A stretch of 10,596 nt of DNA, taken from the NCBI GenBank assembly GCA_013139225.1, contig WTBG01000014.1:1-10596 (forward strand), read 5' to 3'. This document shows positions 1 to 7,767 of this stretch, in pieces (within the stretch, counting starts at the first letter, position 1; each line of letters begins with the position of its first letter). The stretch comes from Deltaproteobacteria bacterium (GTDB lineage Bacteria > Desulfobacterota > WTBG01). The notes under the pieces were generated by a model. That model was not told the origin of the DNA. It was given only the letters and a program-made list of their open reading frames with translations, and did not search any database. Made by a program: the position numbers and the translations under genes.

Positions 1-2
1 CT

Positions 3-779
3 AACAAGCCTCTTGCAGAAGAATTTCCTGCATTTAATCTTGCAGTTAAAGCAGTTGCCTCAAAGCACATCCGCAACATGGCATCTATCGGCGGAAACAT
101 TTGCCTTGATACCAGATGCTGGTACTACAACAAGTCTAAATTGTGGAGAGACACCAAAGAGATATGTCATAAACTGGAAGGCAGGCAGTGTCACGCCATC
201 AAGGGGTCAGAGCGCTGTCATGCCATTAACAGCTCTGACACCGCACCTGTCCTAATTGCCCTTGATGCCAGGGTCAGTGTGATAAAAAAAGGGCACCAAA
301 GATCGATTCCCATTAAGGAATTTTTCAAAGACAATGGAGCCCAACCGACTGTACTTGAACCCGAGGAAATAGTTACCTCGCTAGTAATCCCAAAAAGCAA
401 CGGCTCAAGTCGCACCACTTTCATAAAAGTGACTACCCGCAAAGGATTAGATTTTGCCATGGGGAGCATCGCTGCCAAGGCCCAGAAAAACGGCGACGGG
501 CTTACCGACTTAAGACTAGTTGTCGGTTCTATAGCATCAGCGCCGATAATTCTGAAAAAGGCAGCACAGGTAGTAATGGAATCAGGGCTTACAGAAAAGT
601 CGATTGAAAAAGCGGCTTTAACCGCCCGCTCTGAGTTGGGAACCCTTACCAACCTTTTTACTTCAGCCGGCTACAAGCGACATTTGGTTGAGGTGCTTGT
701 AAAAAGGGCGCTCACCGCATTGAGTGATTCACCGCAGAGATTGCGTAGTACGCGGAAAAGAACATATAAAAAACAATGA
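3..779 (+). CDS. FAD-binding subunit of a xanthine-oxidase-family molybdenum enzyme, 4-hydroxybenzoyl-CoA reductase beta-like (5' partial)
   Basis: This is the FAD subunit (CoxM/HcrB type) that passes electrons between FAD and the iron-sulfur subunit of a cytoplasmic molybdenum hydroxylase or reductase. The frame is open from base 3 with no start, so the N-terminus lies outside the window. Residues 22-32 of the visible part (HIRNMASIGGN) are the FAD-binding motif of the family. Directly after it comes a loop with cysteines at visible residues 39, 55, 63 and 72. Their spacing (16, 8, 9) matches my recollection of the [4Fe-4S]-binding loop of Thauera 4-hydroxybenzoyl-CoA reductase, which ordinary xanthine dehydrogenases lack. 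The C-terminal CO-dehydrogenase flavoprotein domain follows. The last residues (PQR-LRS-TRK, then a basic tail) are encoded by an inverted-repeat element and look foreign. The true substrate is unknown. Family assignment is firm and the reductase subtype is likely. Confidence 0.9.
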   Translation, partial: NKPLAEEFPAFNLAVKAVASKHIRNMASIGGNICLDTRCWYYNKSKLWRDTKEICHKLEGRQCHAIKGSERCHAINSSDTAPVLIALDARVSVIKKGHQRSIPIKEFFKDNGAQPTVLEPEEIVTSLVIPKSNGSSRTTFIKVTTRKGLDFAMGSIAAKAQKNGDGLTDLRLVVGSIASAPIILKKAAQVVMESGLTEKSIEKAALTARSELGTLTNLFTSAGYKRHLVEVLVKRALTALSDSPQRLRSTRKRTYKKQ

Positions 780-835
780 TTTAATTTTAGTGGATTTAAG
801 TTATTTATCTTTGCGACCTCAGCGTACTCTGCGGC
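730..835. repeat. Inverted-repeat element built of 9-nt units at the 3' end of the FAD subunit gene
   Basis: An 8-bp perfect inverted repeat (CCGCAGAG at 732-739, CTCTGCGG at 827-834) bounds about 100 bp. Each arm continues as three degenerate 9-nt units. The left arm is CCGCAGAGA, TTGCGTAGT, ACGCGGAAA (732-758). The right arm is CTTTGCGAC, CTCAGCGTA, CTCTGCGGC (809-835). The centre is AT-rich. The left arm is read in frame by the upstream gene and gives its final residues, and the stop codon lies in the AT-rich centre. The arms resemble dispersed CGCAGAG-type repeats I remember from environmental bacterial genomes, but I cannot check copy number. It could also fold as a hairpin in the mRNA between two subunit genes. 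Confidence 0.6.
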
Positions 836-881
836 TAACAGAACTTTACAAGGCAAACCCAAGAAAAAAGGAGAACTTAAA

Positions 882-1367
882 TTGAAAAGGATATTATCCC
901 TGAAGGTAAACGGCAATAGCTATGAAGTTGCCATAAATCCCTGGCAGACACTTCTTGATGTGCTGAGGAATGAGCTCGGACTTATAGGAACCAAAAAGGG
1001 GTGCGATATAGGCACCTGCGGTGTATGTACCGTCATCATGGATGGGAAGGCCATCCTTTCCTGTCTCACTCTTGCCATCGAGTGCGAGGGGCATACCATA
1101 AGCACCATCGAGGGTATAGGCACTGCCGAGTCACTCCATCCCGTCCAGAAGTCTTTTATAGAAAACGGGGCGGTACAATGCGGCTACTGCACACCAGGGA
1201 TAGTCATGACTGCCAAGGCACTGCTTGATGAAAACCCAAAACCCGATGACGATGAAATAAAGGACGCTTTATCCGGCACCTTCTGTAGATGCACGGGACA
1301 TATAAAGATTATGGAAGCGGTAAAAAAGGTTTCACAACCTGAAGATGAGGAAAAGAGTAATGTCTGA
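882..1367 (+). CDS. 2Fe-2S subunit of the molybdenum hydroxylase/reductase
   Basis: This is the small iron-sulfur subunit (CoxS/HcrC/XdhC-small type, 161 aa, normal length) carrying two [2Fe-2S] clusters that wire the molybdenum site to FAD. The N-terminal plant-ferredoxin-like domain has cysteines 41, 46, 49 and 61 (GCDIGTCGVC and a later C). The C-terminal four-helix domain has C100-G-Y-C103 and C135-R-C137, so all eight ligands are present. The start is a TTG with AAGGAG at 868-873, eight bases upstream. No better ATG exists before the conserved N-terminal strand. It follows the FAD subunit after about 100 bp occupied mostly by the repeat element. It overlaps the large subunit gene by eight bases, which suggests coupled translation of the two. 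Confidence 0.95.
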   Translation: MKRILSLKVNGNSYEVAINPWQTLLDVLRNELGLIGTKKGCDIGTCGVCTVIMDGKAILSCLTLAIECEGHTISTIEGIGTAESLHPVQKSFIENGAVQCGYCTPGIVMTAKALLDENPKPDDDEIKDALSGTFCRCTGHIKIMEAVKKVSQPEDEEKSNV

Positions 1368-3603
1368 TAAGTTTAGTGTTATAGGAAAGAGACAAACAAA
1401 GCTGGATGCACCGCTTAAAGCGACCGGTCGCTCACAGTTTACCGATGATGTGGTCCTTCCGGGAATGCTGCACGGTAAAATTGTGAGAAGCAACATCCCC
1501 CGGGGAAAGATATTAAACATAGATACCTCCAAAGCCGAGAAACTCCCCGGAGTGATGGCCGTCATTACCCATAAAGATTCAGGGGGTGTTATGGTAGGAC
1601 CCGATCAGCAGTTGCTTTGCGATGATATGGTCCACTATATCGGTGATGAAGTTGCCGCTGTTGCCGCGGTAGATGGAGATACTGCCTATGAGGCGGCAGA
1701 ACTTATCAAGGTAGAGTATGAGCCCATGCCAGCACTCCTTTCTATTGAAGAGGCAACCGCTCCGGATGCGCCGATACTGAAACAGTATTATGAGGATAAC
1801 TACGCAGATGATCTTAATTTAAACTACGGCGATGTAGATAAGGCATTTTCTGAGTCAGACCACGTAAGGGAAGACGAGTTTATTAGTTATCCGAGCCACA
1901 ATTGTTTTGCTGAATTACACGGTGTCCTTGCAGATTACTCCTTACCGGGCAAGCTTACCATCTGGACACCCAACCAAACGGCTATCCTTATTCAGAAGGG
2001 TATGGCCCGAAATCTTGGTATATCGGAAAGCAACGTGAGAGTTTGCAGCCTTAATACTGGCGGGGCATTCTCCGGCAGAGGCACGGTAAGGCCCCACCAT
2101 TTGATTGCAGCACTCCTTTCCAAAAAGGCATCACGACCGGTTAAAATTATTGCCACCTCGGATGAGGAATTCATTATCTGCAGGTCAGGCGGCAAAAACA
2201 GGCTCACCTTAAAATCAGGCGTGACAAACAACGGTACTTTGAAAGTCATAAAGGCTGATCACCTGTATGATTGTGGTGCCTATGTTGAGACCCAGTTCAT
2301 CATGCCGACCATTGTGGGTGCAACCCTGCAAATGCTCTTTAAAGTGGAGGCGTTTCGCTACAAGGGGCAGCTGGTGTACACAAACAATGCGCCCTACTTT
2401 TTTCATCACGGTGGAGGGCTGGTGCCATCCCAGTTTGCTTTTGGTCAGCACCTTTATCTAATTGCACAGGATCTCGGCATGGACCCGGTTGATTTCAAAC
2501 TCAAGAATGCTTTTGATAAGGGAGAGACCACACTGAACGATACCCATTATGCCAGTTGTGGTTTGAAAGAGTGCATCAAAAAGGCGGCCCGGAAATCTGG
2601 CTGGAATAGGAAATACGGGAAACTGCCACCCTATAAGGGCATTGGTATAGGATGTGGGGTGATGAGCTCCGGAGGAAAAGGGATGTTTCAACACGACACC
2701 TCTGCCGCCTTCCTCAAGATAGCCGAGGATGGGAAACTCTCGCTTTTCACCGGACTCCCCGACATGGGCCAGGGTTCTCATACCACCATGGCAATCATAG
2801 CTGCGGAGACGCTGGGGATAGCCGCTGACGATATTACCGTAATATCTGGGGATACAGACATCGCTCCCTACGATGTGGGGGCATTTGCACAGCGGGGTAC
2901 CTTTACCACCGGAAATGCAGTAAAGATAGCCTCGCTTGATGCAAAGAAACAGATTGCCAAAACTGCCTCAGAGAAACTGGGAGTTAAACCCGCATCCCTC
3001 ATCTTTAGAGACAGAAAGGTATACCCGAAGGGTGCACCCGATAAAGCCATCTCATTTGAAGATGTGGTGTTTGATACCCTCAACTGCATGGAAGGAAGAT
3101 TCATTATGGGAAGGGGCTTCTACAATACACCTACCACAAAAGCCGCCCTTGCCTATTCTTTCGGTGCCCAGATTGCCGAGGTGGAGGTAGATCCTGAGAC
3201 GGGCATAGTAAAGCTACTCAAAATGACAGTCGCCCATGATGTGGGGCGTGCTATAAACCCGCTGGCGGTAGAAGGCCAGATGGACGGACAGGTCTTTAGC
3301 GGCATGGGGCAGACCCTGTTTGAGGAATGCTTTATGGAGGGTGGCCAGATACTCAATCAGTCCCGCATCGACTATAAACTACCCAGGCCCTATGAGGTGC
3401 CCGAGATGGAGCACATCATCGTTGAGACCAATGATCCATATGGCCCTTATGGGGCAAAAGAGGTGGGTGAGGGCCCCATCGCATGTAACCCGCATGCAAT
3501 TGCAATGGCCGTGAGCAATGCCATTGGATACACCATGAAGGAACTTCCCCTCACTCCCGAAAGAGTACTACAAGCAATTAGAAAAAAGAATCGCATATCA
3601 TAG
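1360..3603 (+). CDS. Molybdopterin-binding large subunit of a xanthine-oxidase-family enzyme (4-HBCR alpha-like)
   Basis: This is the catalytic subunit (747 aa from the chosen start), holding the molybdenum cofactor. It has the a/b hammerhead domain at the N-terminus followed by the two molybdopterin-binding domains. Visible motifs are GGAFSGR (234-240, equivalent of GGxFGGK), MGQGS (469-473) contacting the pterin, the dinucleotide-binding region near 522-535, and G698-AKEVGEGP with Glu704 as the expected catalytic base. The Ala-Phe-Arg-Gly-Phe-Gly-type loop is altered to FHHGGG (348-353), which is odd for the family. The AKE..EGP form resembles 4-hydroxybenzoyl-CoA reductase more than xanthine dehydrogenase. 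The start at 1360 is preferred over the in-frame ATG at 1345 because GAGG (1347-1350) lies nine bases upstream. No in-frame TGA is present, so any selenium would be in the cofactor rather than as selenocysteine. Substrate not determinable. Confidence 0.93.
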   Translation: MSDKFSVIGKRQTKLDAPLKATGRSQFTDDVVLPGMLHGKIVRSNIPRGKILNIDTSKAEKLPGVMAVITHKDSGGVMVGPDQQLLCDDMVHYIGDEVAAVAAVDGDTAYEAAELIKVEYEPMPALLSIEEATAPDAPILKQYYEDNYADDLNLNYGDVDKAFSESDHVREDEFISYPSHNCFAELHGVLADYSLPGKLTIWTPNQTAILIQKGMARNLGISESNVRVCSLNTGGAFSGRGTVRPHHLIAALLSKKASRPVKIIATSDEEFIICRSGGKNRLTLKSGVTNNGTLKVIKADHLYDCGAYVETQFIMPTIVGATLQMLFKVEAFRYKGQLVYTNNAPYFFHHGGGLVPSQFAFGQHLYLIAQDLGMDPVDFKLKNAFDKGETTLNDTHYASCGLKECIKKAARKSGWNRKYGKLPPYKGIGIGCGVMSSGGKGMFQHDTSAAFLKIAEDGKLSLFTGLPDMGQGSHTTMAIIAAETLGIAADDITVISGDTDIAPYDVGAFAQRGTFTTGNAVKIASLDAKKQIAKTASEKLGVKPASLIFRDRKVYPKGAPDKAISFEDVVFDTLNCMEGRFIMGRGFYNTPTTKAALAYSFGAQIAEVEVDPETGIVKLLKMTVAHDVGRAINPLAVEGQMDGQVFSGMGQTLFEECFMEGGQILNQSRIDYKLPRPYEVPEMEHIIVETNDPYGPYGAKEVGEGPIACNPHAIAMAVSNAIGYTMKELPLTPERVLQAIRKKNRIS

Positions 3604-3724
3604 AACGGACAGGAAACTCCACAAGAGAAAAATGCCATCGATTGGAAGTGACATGATAATCCCACCTAGAAGATGAAGTTTACCCCACAGTAATTTCTGA
3701 ATCCTAAAGCATTGGATGTGTTTT

Positions 3725-4540
3725 ATGAAACATGAATTGGCCATGACCACTGGCACAGTCGTTATAAGAGGCGGAGGAGATATAGGTACTGGGGTTGCTC
3801 ACAGGCTCTATCGATCTGGTTTTGACATACTGATCCTGGAAATTGAAAAGCCTTTAGTCATAAGGAGAAAGGTTGCCTTTGCCCAGGCGGTGTTTGATGG
3901 ACAAACTGTGGTAGAGGGTGTTAAGGCAGTGAAAGCATGCAACAGAAAAGAGATAGAGACCATCTGGGGGGAAGGAAATGTTCCCATTATCATAGACCCG
4001 CACCTTAGTATGGTTAGGGAAGTTAAATCCGAGGTGTTGGTTGATGCGAGATTAGCAAAGCGCGCAACCGATATGTATAAGGGCATCGCTCCCCTCACCA
4101 TTGCTCTGGGTCCTGGATTCAAAGCTGGAAAAGATGTTGATGTTGTTATCGAAACCTATAGGGGGCATAATCTGGGCAAGGTTATCTTGGATGGTTATGC
4201 AAAACCCAACACAGGTATTCCAGGAGCAATTGATGGATATGGGGAAGAGAGAGTACTCAGGGCACCATGTGATGGAAAGATTCGCAATCTATTAGATATA
4301 GGCGATGAGGTTACAGAGGGAGAAACCGTATGCTATATCGATAATGAGGCCGTCAGGGCATCTATAGATGGTATGATTAGAGGAATTACTCTGAATGGGA
4401 TGAACGTGGCAAAAGACCTTAAGATAGGTGATATTGACTCAAGGGGGGTAAAAGAGTACTGCTTTACCATATCCGATAAAGCCCGGGCTATAGGAGGAGG
4501 AGTACTGGAAGCCATTTTGTACCTAAAAGGGCTTAAATAG
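3725..4540 (+). CDS. yqeB: YqeB-family selenium-dependent molybdenum hydroxylase maturation protein
   Basis: The protein (about 271 aa) matches the YqeB/EF2563 family, found by comparative genomics with selenium-dependent molybdenum hydroxylases. Its exact biochemical step is not established. The N-terminus TVVIRGGGDIGTGVAHRL is a Rossmann-type glycine loop (GGGDIG) for a nucleotide. The middle holds the family stretch PLTIALGPGFKAGKDVDVV. The C-terminal half (RAPCDGKIRN through VCYIDNEAV) looks like a lipoyl/biotinyl-like beta fold. The start is uncertain: in-frame ATGs lie at 3716, 3725 and 3743. I chose 3725, which has only a weak GGA upstream, and conserved sequence begins right after 3743. 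It lies 121 bases after the large subunit and heads the maturation genes. No convincing promoter or terminator is visible in that gap. Confidence 0.85.
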   Translation: MKHELAMTTGTVVIRGGGDIGTGVAHRLYRSGFDILILEIEKPLVIRRKVAFAQAVFDGQTVVEGVKAVKACNRKEIETIWGEGNVPIIIDPHLSMVREVKSEVLVDARLAKRATDMYKGIAPLTIALGPGFKAGKDVDVVIETYRGHNLGKVILDGYAKPNTGIPGAIDGYGEERVLRAPCDGKIRNLLDIGDEVTEGETVCYIDNEAVRASIDGMIRGITLNGMNVAKDLKIGDIDSRGVKEYCFTISDKARAIGGGVLEAILYLKGLK

Positions 4541-4614
4541 TAATTTTTTATAGATCTGGTTCGTTGAAATCGAGCACAAGAATTATTAAATACCTTATTT
4601 TCAGGGAGTTAAAA

Positions 4615-5406
4615 ATGGATATTTTCGAAGAAATCATCGCAGCTAAAAATTCCGGCACTCCGGCAGTTCTGGCCACCGTTGTTGAATCGTTAGGTTCAGC
4701 ACCAGGGAAGCCCTGTGCGAGAATGCTTATAAAAGATGATGGTTCCACTGTGGGGACGATTGGAGGTGGTGCCATTGAAAAGAAAATAGCAGATGAAGCA
4801 ATGCCACTCATGAATGGTACAGAACCCAAATTGTCGAAGCATAACCTTGAAGAATTGGGCATGTCCTGCGGTGGTTCCATGAGCATTTTTCTTGAACCTT
4901 TAAACTCGGCTCCTGATTTGATTATCTTTGGTGCCGGACATATCGGAACGGCATTAAGTAAAATTGGTAAAATGCTGAGTTTTAAAACAATCGTAGTGGA
5001 TAATCGTCCAGAATTTGCTGATAAAGGGAAATTGCCCTGGGCTGACAGGGTAATTGCCAACGATTACCACAAGGCACTACAAGATTGTGTGTTCTCTGAT
5101 ACGACCTATTTGGTAATCTTGACCCACCGACATCTATATGATTTTGAGGTGCTAGAGTACTGTGCCCGACAGCCATTTTGCTATCTGGGTATGATTGGTA
5201 GTCGAACAAAAGTGGCGAAAGCCTTTCAGCAATTGAGAGAGAAAGGCATGGCTGATCAAACGATTGAACGGATTCATGCACCCATAGGAATCAACATCGG
5301 AGCCAAAACACCTGAAGAAATTGCGGTAGCTATTGCTGCTGAGTTAGTGGCGGCAAGAAGCCGTACGGAAATCACTGGCTTAAGATCAACTCCAAAAAAC
5401 CAGTAA
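4615..5406 (+). CDS. xdhC: XdhC-family molybdenum cofactor insertion protein
   Basis: XdhC/CoxI-family chaperone, 263 aa, which in characterised members binds molybdenum cofactor, assists its sulfuration and delivers it to the apo-hydroxylase. In this context the terminal ligand may be selenium rather than sulfur (inference). The N-terminal XdhC/CoxI domain contains GSAPGKPCARM (27-37) and TIGGGAIE (48-55), then LGMSCGGSMSIFLEP (81-95), whose Cys85 is the conserved cysteine. A C-terminal Rossmann domain starts with DLIIFGAGHIG (101-111) and includes LTHRH and YLGMIGSRTK. The ATG at 4615 is chosen because AGGGAG lies six bases upstream (4603-4608). An in-frame TTG at 4564 would add 17 unconserved residues and has no ribosome site. 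It is 74 bases downstream of yqeB. Confidence 0.9.
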   Translation: MDIFEEIIAAKNSGTPAVLATVVESLGSAPGKPCARMLIKDDGSTVGTIGGGAIEKKIADEAMPLMNGTEPKLSKHNLEELGMSCGGSMSIFLEPLNSAPDLIIFGAGHIGTALSKIGKMLSFKTIVVDNRPEFADKGKLPWADRVIANDYHKALQDCVFSDTTYLVILTHRHLYDFEVLEYCARQPFCYLGMIGSRTKVAKAFQQLREKGMADQTIERIHAPIGINIGAKTPEEIAVAIAAELVAARSRTEITGLRSTPKNQ

Positions 5407-5502
5407 TGTTTGATTGCTGTAAGCATGCGTTTTTTTGCAATGCCCTGGTCCAGAATGTGAAGCAAATATTTGCCCCCCATTCCCTTTGCACAGGTAAGTC
5501 CC

Positions 5503-6273
5503 ATGGTGACCATAGATGACGTTTTGGATATTCGTTCTACGCACAGTGAGCTTATCTGTTTTGTCGGTGCCGGTGGTAAAACAACCACGTTATTCAAACT
5601 GGCACGTGAACTTAAACACCCCAGGAAAAAAGTTCTTGTTACCACTACCACGGCTATCTTCTACCCCGATGAAAGCGATTATGACGAAGTAATCGTTGAT
5701 CGTCTTAAAGACAGTAGAATGTTTAACACGGTCAAAGAGGGGCGCATTGTTGTTTTGGCCAGGGAAGTCTCACCCGAGAATAAACTTTTGGGCATAGACA
5801 GGGAATTTATAGAAGAACTATATAAGAAGAAACTATTTCATTATATCTTGGTGGAAGGAGATGGCTCCAAGCGGAAACCCATAAAAGCACCAGCTTTTCA
5901 TGAACCAGTAATACCTAACAGCACTCGCAAAACCATAGGTGTCATAGGACTTGATTCTTTGGGCAAAAAAATAGACAGCAATCATGTTCACAGACCCGAG
6001 CTGTTTTGTAAAGTAACCGGCAGTAAAACAGGTGATACCATCAATGAAAATGTCGTAGCACAACTAATAGTATCTCCAGAAGGGCTCTTCAAAGACGTTC
6101 CTAAGGGGTGTCAAAAATACTTGCTGCTCAACAAGGCTGACAATGAGCAGGATAAAAAAGCAGCACTTAAAATTATAGAAATCGTTAAAAAGGACAACAG
6201 CTGTATCCGTGGTTTCATAGTAGCAACTATGGCAGATGAAAGAATTAATGCAATCAAATGGTGGGGTCGTTAG
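5503..6273 (+). CDS. yqeC: YqeC-family selenium cofactor biosynthesis protein
   Basis: The protein (256 aa) belongs to the YqeC family, a putative P-loop nucleotide-binding protein that co-occurs with orphan SelD and selenium-dependent molybdenum hydroxylases. The family is assigned to selenium cofactor biosynthesis by genome context. A Walker A-like loop is at residues 20-28 (FVGAGGKTT). The signature VEGDGSKRKP (117-126), followed by KAPAFHEPVIP, is diagnostic of the family. LLNKAD near residue 207 resembles a guanine-specificity NKxD motif. The ATG at 5503 has AGG about eight bases upstream. An in-frame TTG at 5470 would prepend a proline-rich stretch with no homology-like features. The gene ends one base before the next start, so the two are probably translationally coupled. 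Confidence 0.88.
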   Translation: MVTIDDVLDIRSTHSELICFVGAGGKTTTLFKLARELKHPRKKVLVTTTTAIFYPDESDYDEVIVDRLKDSRMFNTVKEGRIVVLAREVSPENKLLGIDREFIEELYKKKLFHYILVEGDGSKRKPIKAPAFHEPVIPNSTRKTIGVIGLDSLGKKIDSNHVHRPELFCKVTGSKTGDTINENVVAQLIVSPEGLFKDVPKGCQKYLLLNKADNEQDKKAALKIIEIVKKDNSCIRGFIVATMADERINAIKWWGR

Positions 6274-6274
6274 T

Positions 6275-6913
6275 ATGATGACGGGTATTATTTTAGCATC
6301 AGGTTTCTCGCGAAGGATGGGTAAAGAAAAGCTTCTTCTAAAAGTTAACGGCATCCCAATGATTGAGAGGGTTATAATGGCCGCACAATCTTCTCATCTT
6401 GACGAGCTTATCATTATTTACCAAAGGGATGAAATAAGGGAGCTGGCGAAAGAACATGTTGCTAAGGCGCTGTATAATCAGCATGCAGATGAAGGACAGA
6501 GTGCCGCCGTAAAGTTGGGCATTCAATCATCTCATCCCGATACGGAGGGGTTTATGTTTTTAGTTGGGGATCAACCGTATCTCGATCCGTCTACTATAAA
6601 TAAGTTGATAGCTTTATTTAAGAGAGATCGAACAAGTATCGTCGTTCCGCTTTATAACGGTGCTATGGGAAATCCTGTAATTTTCCCAGCAACCGCAAAA
6701 AAGGATTTGCTTTTGTTAAAGGGAGATTGTGGCGGGAGAAGACTTATCGAGCAAATGAGGGATATTGTGAAACTGGTTGAGATTGAAAAAAGTATTGTGG
6801 GAATGCATATTGATACGGAAGAAGAATATAAAAATATCCAAGAATTAAAAGAAGGGGGTAAGATTGAAATTGGCAAAGCAGGACTGAAACAAGATCGTTA
6901 CGATTATGCATAG
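6275..6913 (+). CDS. mocA: MocA/YgfJ-type molybdenum cofactor nucleotidyltransferase
   Basis: NTP-transferase of the MobA/MocA superfamily, 212 aa, expected to convert molybdopterin to a dinucleotide cofactor. The cytidine form is typical for xanthine-oxidase-family enzymes, using CTP. The N-terminal nucleotide-binding motif LASGFSRRMGKEK is at residues 8-20. The metal-binding motif GDQP is at 98-101. GNPVIF (132-137) and GDCGGR (150-155) are the later family motifs, and the end (IDTEEEYKNI) is the usual C-terminal signature. The chosen ATG (6275) has GGTGGGG about eight bases upstream, and the preceding stop is one base away. It closes the maturation cassette. A 124-base spacer without clear signals follows before the membrane protein gene. 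Cytidylyl versus guanylyl preference cannot be proven by eye. Confidence 0.88.
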   Translation: MMTGIILASGFSRRMGKEKLLLKVNGIPMIERVIMAAQSSHLDELIIIYQRDEIRELAKEHVAKALYNQHADEGQSAAVKLGIQSSHPDTEGFMFLVGDQPYLDPSTINKLIALFKRDRTSIVVPLYNGAMGNPVIFPATAKKDLLLLKGDCGGRRLIEQMRDIVKLVEIEKSIVGMHIDTEEEYKNIQELKEGGKIEIGKAGLKQDRYDYA

Positions 6914-7037
6914 CGTTTATTTGCTAAATCTTCATTTTTAATTGAATGTTTATGTTGAATTTCATGGAATCCCAAACATGCGGCATCCAGACTGCTGACG
7001 GAAATGATATATTTGACTTGCAAATGGAGGAAACAAA

Positions 7038-7748
7038 ATGAAAACAGAAAAAAACGAGATTTTGAAAAACAGGTTTTTTGATTCCCTGGTAGCCATTTTA
7101 CTTCTTGGCTCGCTATGGGGTCTTCTTTCGGAGATAATCTTAACATGTGCAGTTCTCAGTCAGGGGCTTCCGTTTAAAGGAGGGATGGCTGGTTATATAA
7201 CCGCTATCGGAATTGGTATGATGGGAATTGCCTTCGGCAAATTCAAAAAACCATCCTTACTAATGGGAATTCCATTAGTAACAATTTTAAGCAAGCTGCT
7301 TGCCCTATCAATCTTTAATATTCCAATTGTAGCCAGAGTAAACTCCAGCCTGGCCATACTCGTGGGAGGAATTGCATTAACCGCAACTGTAACCCTCGCA
7401 GGGAACAATCTGTTCAGGAATAACCTATTAAGATTGGCTAGCGGTATGTCAGCAGGATTTATGGCAGCCATTGCCTTCTTTTTTATCGGTATGCGGATAA
7501 TCCCCTGTCCCTATCTCCTCTCCTTCAACAGGGCCGGTGGCTTTAGAGCATTTATGAGTTTTGACGGCATAGTATGGACGGTTTTCTCGGGGTTACTCTT
7601 CTACACCGGATACTGGCTGGGTACCCAATTGAAAAACGCATCTTCGGATTTAAGGTCAGCGCAGTCACTTGCTTGTTCTTCAGGTTCTGCATGGGTTGCA
7701 ATTTGCTGTTTAGTAGCAATGGTATTTTTAATTACTTCTGGTTCATAA
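7038..7748 (+). CDS. Seven-helix integral membrane protein of unrecognised family
   Basis: I do not recognise this 236-aa protein. It is strongly hydrophobic, with about seven predicted membrane segments near residues 16-40, 47-66, 73-96, 102-122, 132-152, 172-194 and 216-233. The short N-terminus is charged and carries no cleavable signal. Possible landmarks are GSLWGLLSE (24-32), a conserved-looking first helix containing an acidic residue, and CPY (157-159) between helices 5 and 6. The ATG has a strong GGAGG site seven bases upstream (7026-7030). The next gene starts 19 bases after its stop, so the two form a pair. Position between molybdenum-cofactor genes and a DUF364 protein suggests a transporter or membrane partner for metal, selenium or substrate, but nothing in the sequence proves transport. 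Confidence 0.8.
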   Translation: MKTEKNEILKNRFFDSLVAILLLGSLWGLLSEIILTCAVLSQGLPFKGGMAGYITAIGIGMMGIAFGKFKKPSLLMGIPLVTILSKLLALSIFNIPIVARVNSSLAILVGGIALTATVTLAGNNLFRNNLLRLASGMSAGFMAAIAFFFIGMRIIPCPYLLSFNRAGGFRAFMSFDGIVWTVFSGLLFYTGYWLGTQLKNASSDLRSAQSLACSSGSAWVAICCLVAMVFLITSGS

Positions 7749-7767
7749 CAAAACAAGAGCATCTTAA

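Noticed and set aside
218..652. 144-residue open frame on the minus strand
   Set aside because: It lies inside the FAD subunit gene, whose frame carries clear family motifs. The minus translation has no recognisable features and no ribosome site.
1345..3603. Selenocysteine codon or frameshift in the large subunit
   Set aside because: The frame is continuous with no internal TGA, and all late motifs are in the same frame.
3604..3724. Possible small gene or promoter between the large subunit and yqeB
   Set aside because: Only a 14-codon ATG frame without ribosome site and no convincing -35/-10 pair were found.
4511..4556. Possible rho-independent terminator after yqeB
   Set aside because: An imperfect AT-rich stem (GCCATTTT/AAAAGGGC) is inside the coding end, and the T-run comes about 14 bases later, so the arrangement is too weak.
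4548..5060. 170-residue open frame on the minus strand
   Set aside because: It is a shadow of xdhC, which has the CGG and Rossmann motifs in the plus frame.
5274..5651. Minus-strand frame of 125 residues bridging the xdhC end and yqeC start
   Set aside because: The part in the intergenic spacer looked protein-like at first, but it overlaps conserved coding sequence on both sides and has no ribosome site or family motif.
6914..7037. Possible riboswitch or promoter ahead of the membrane protein gene
   Set aside because: No known aptamer pattern and no paired promoter boxes with acceptable spacing. Only the GGAGG ribosome site is clear.
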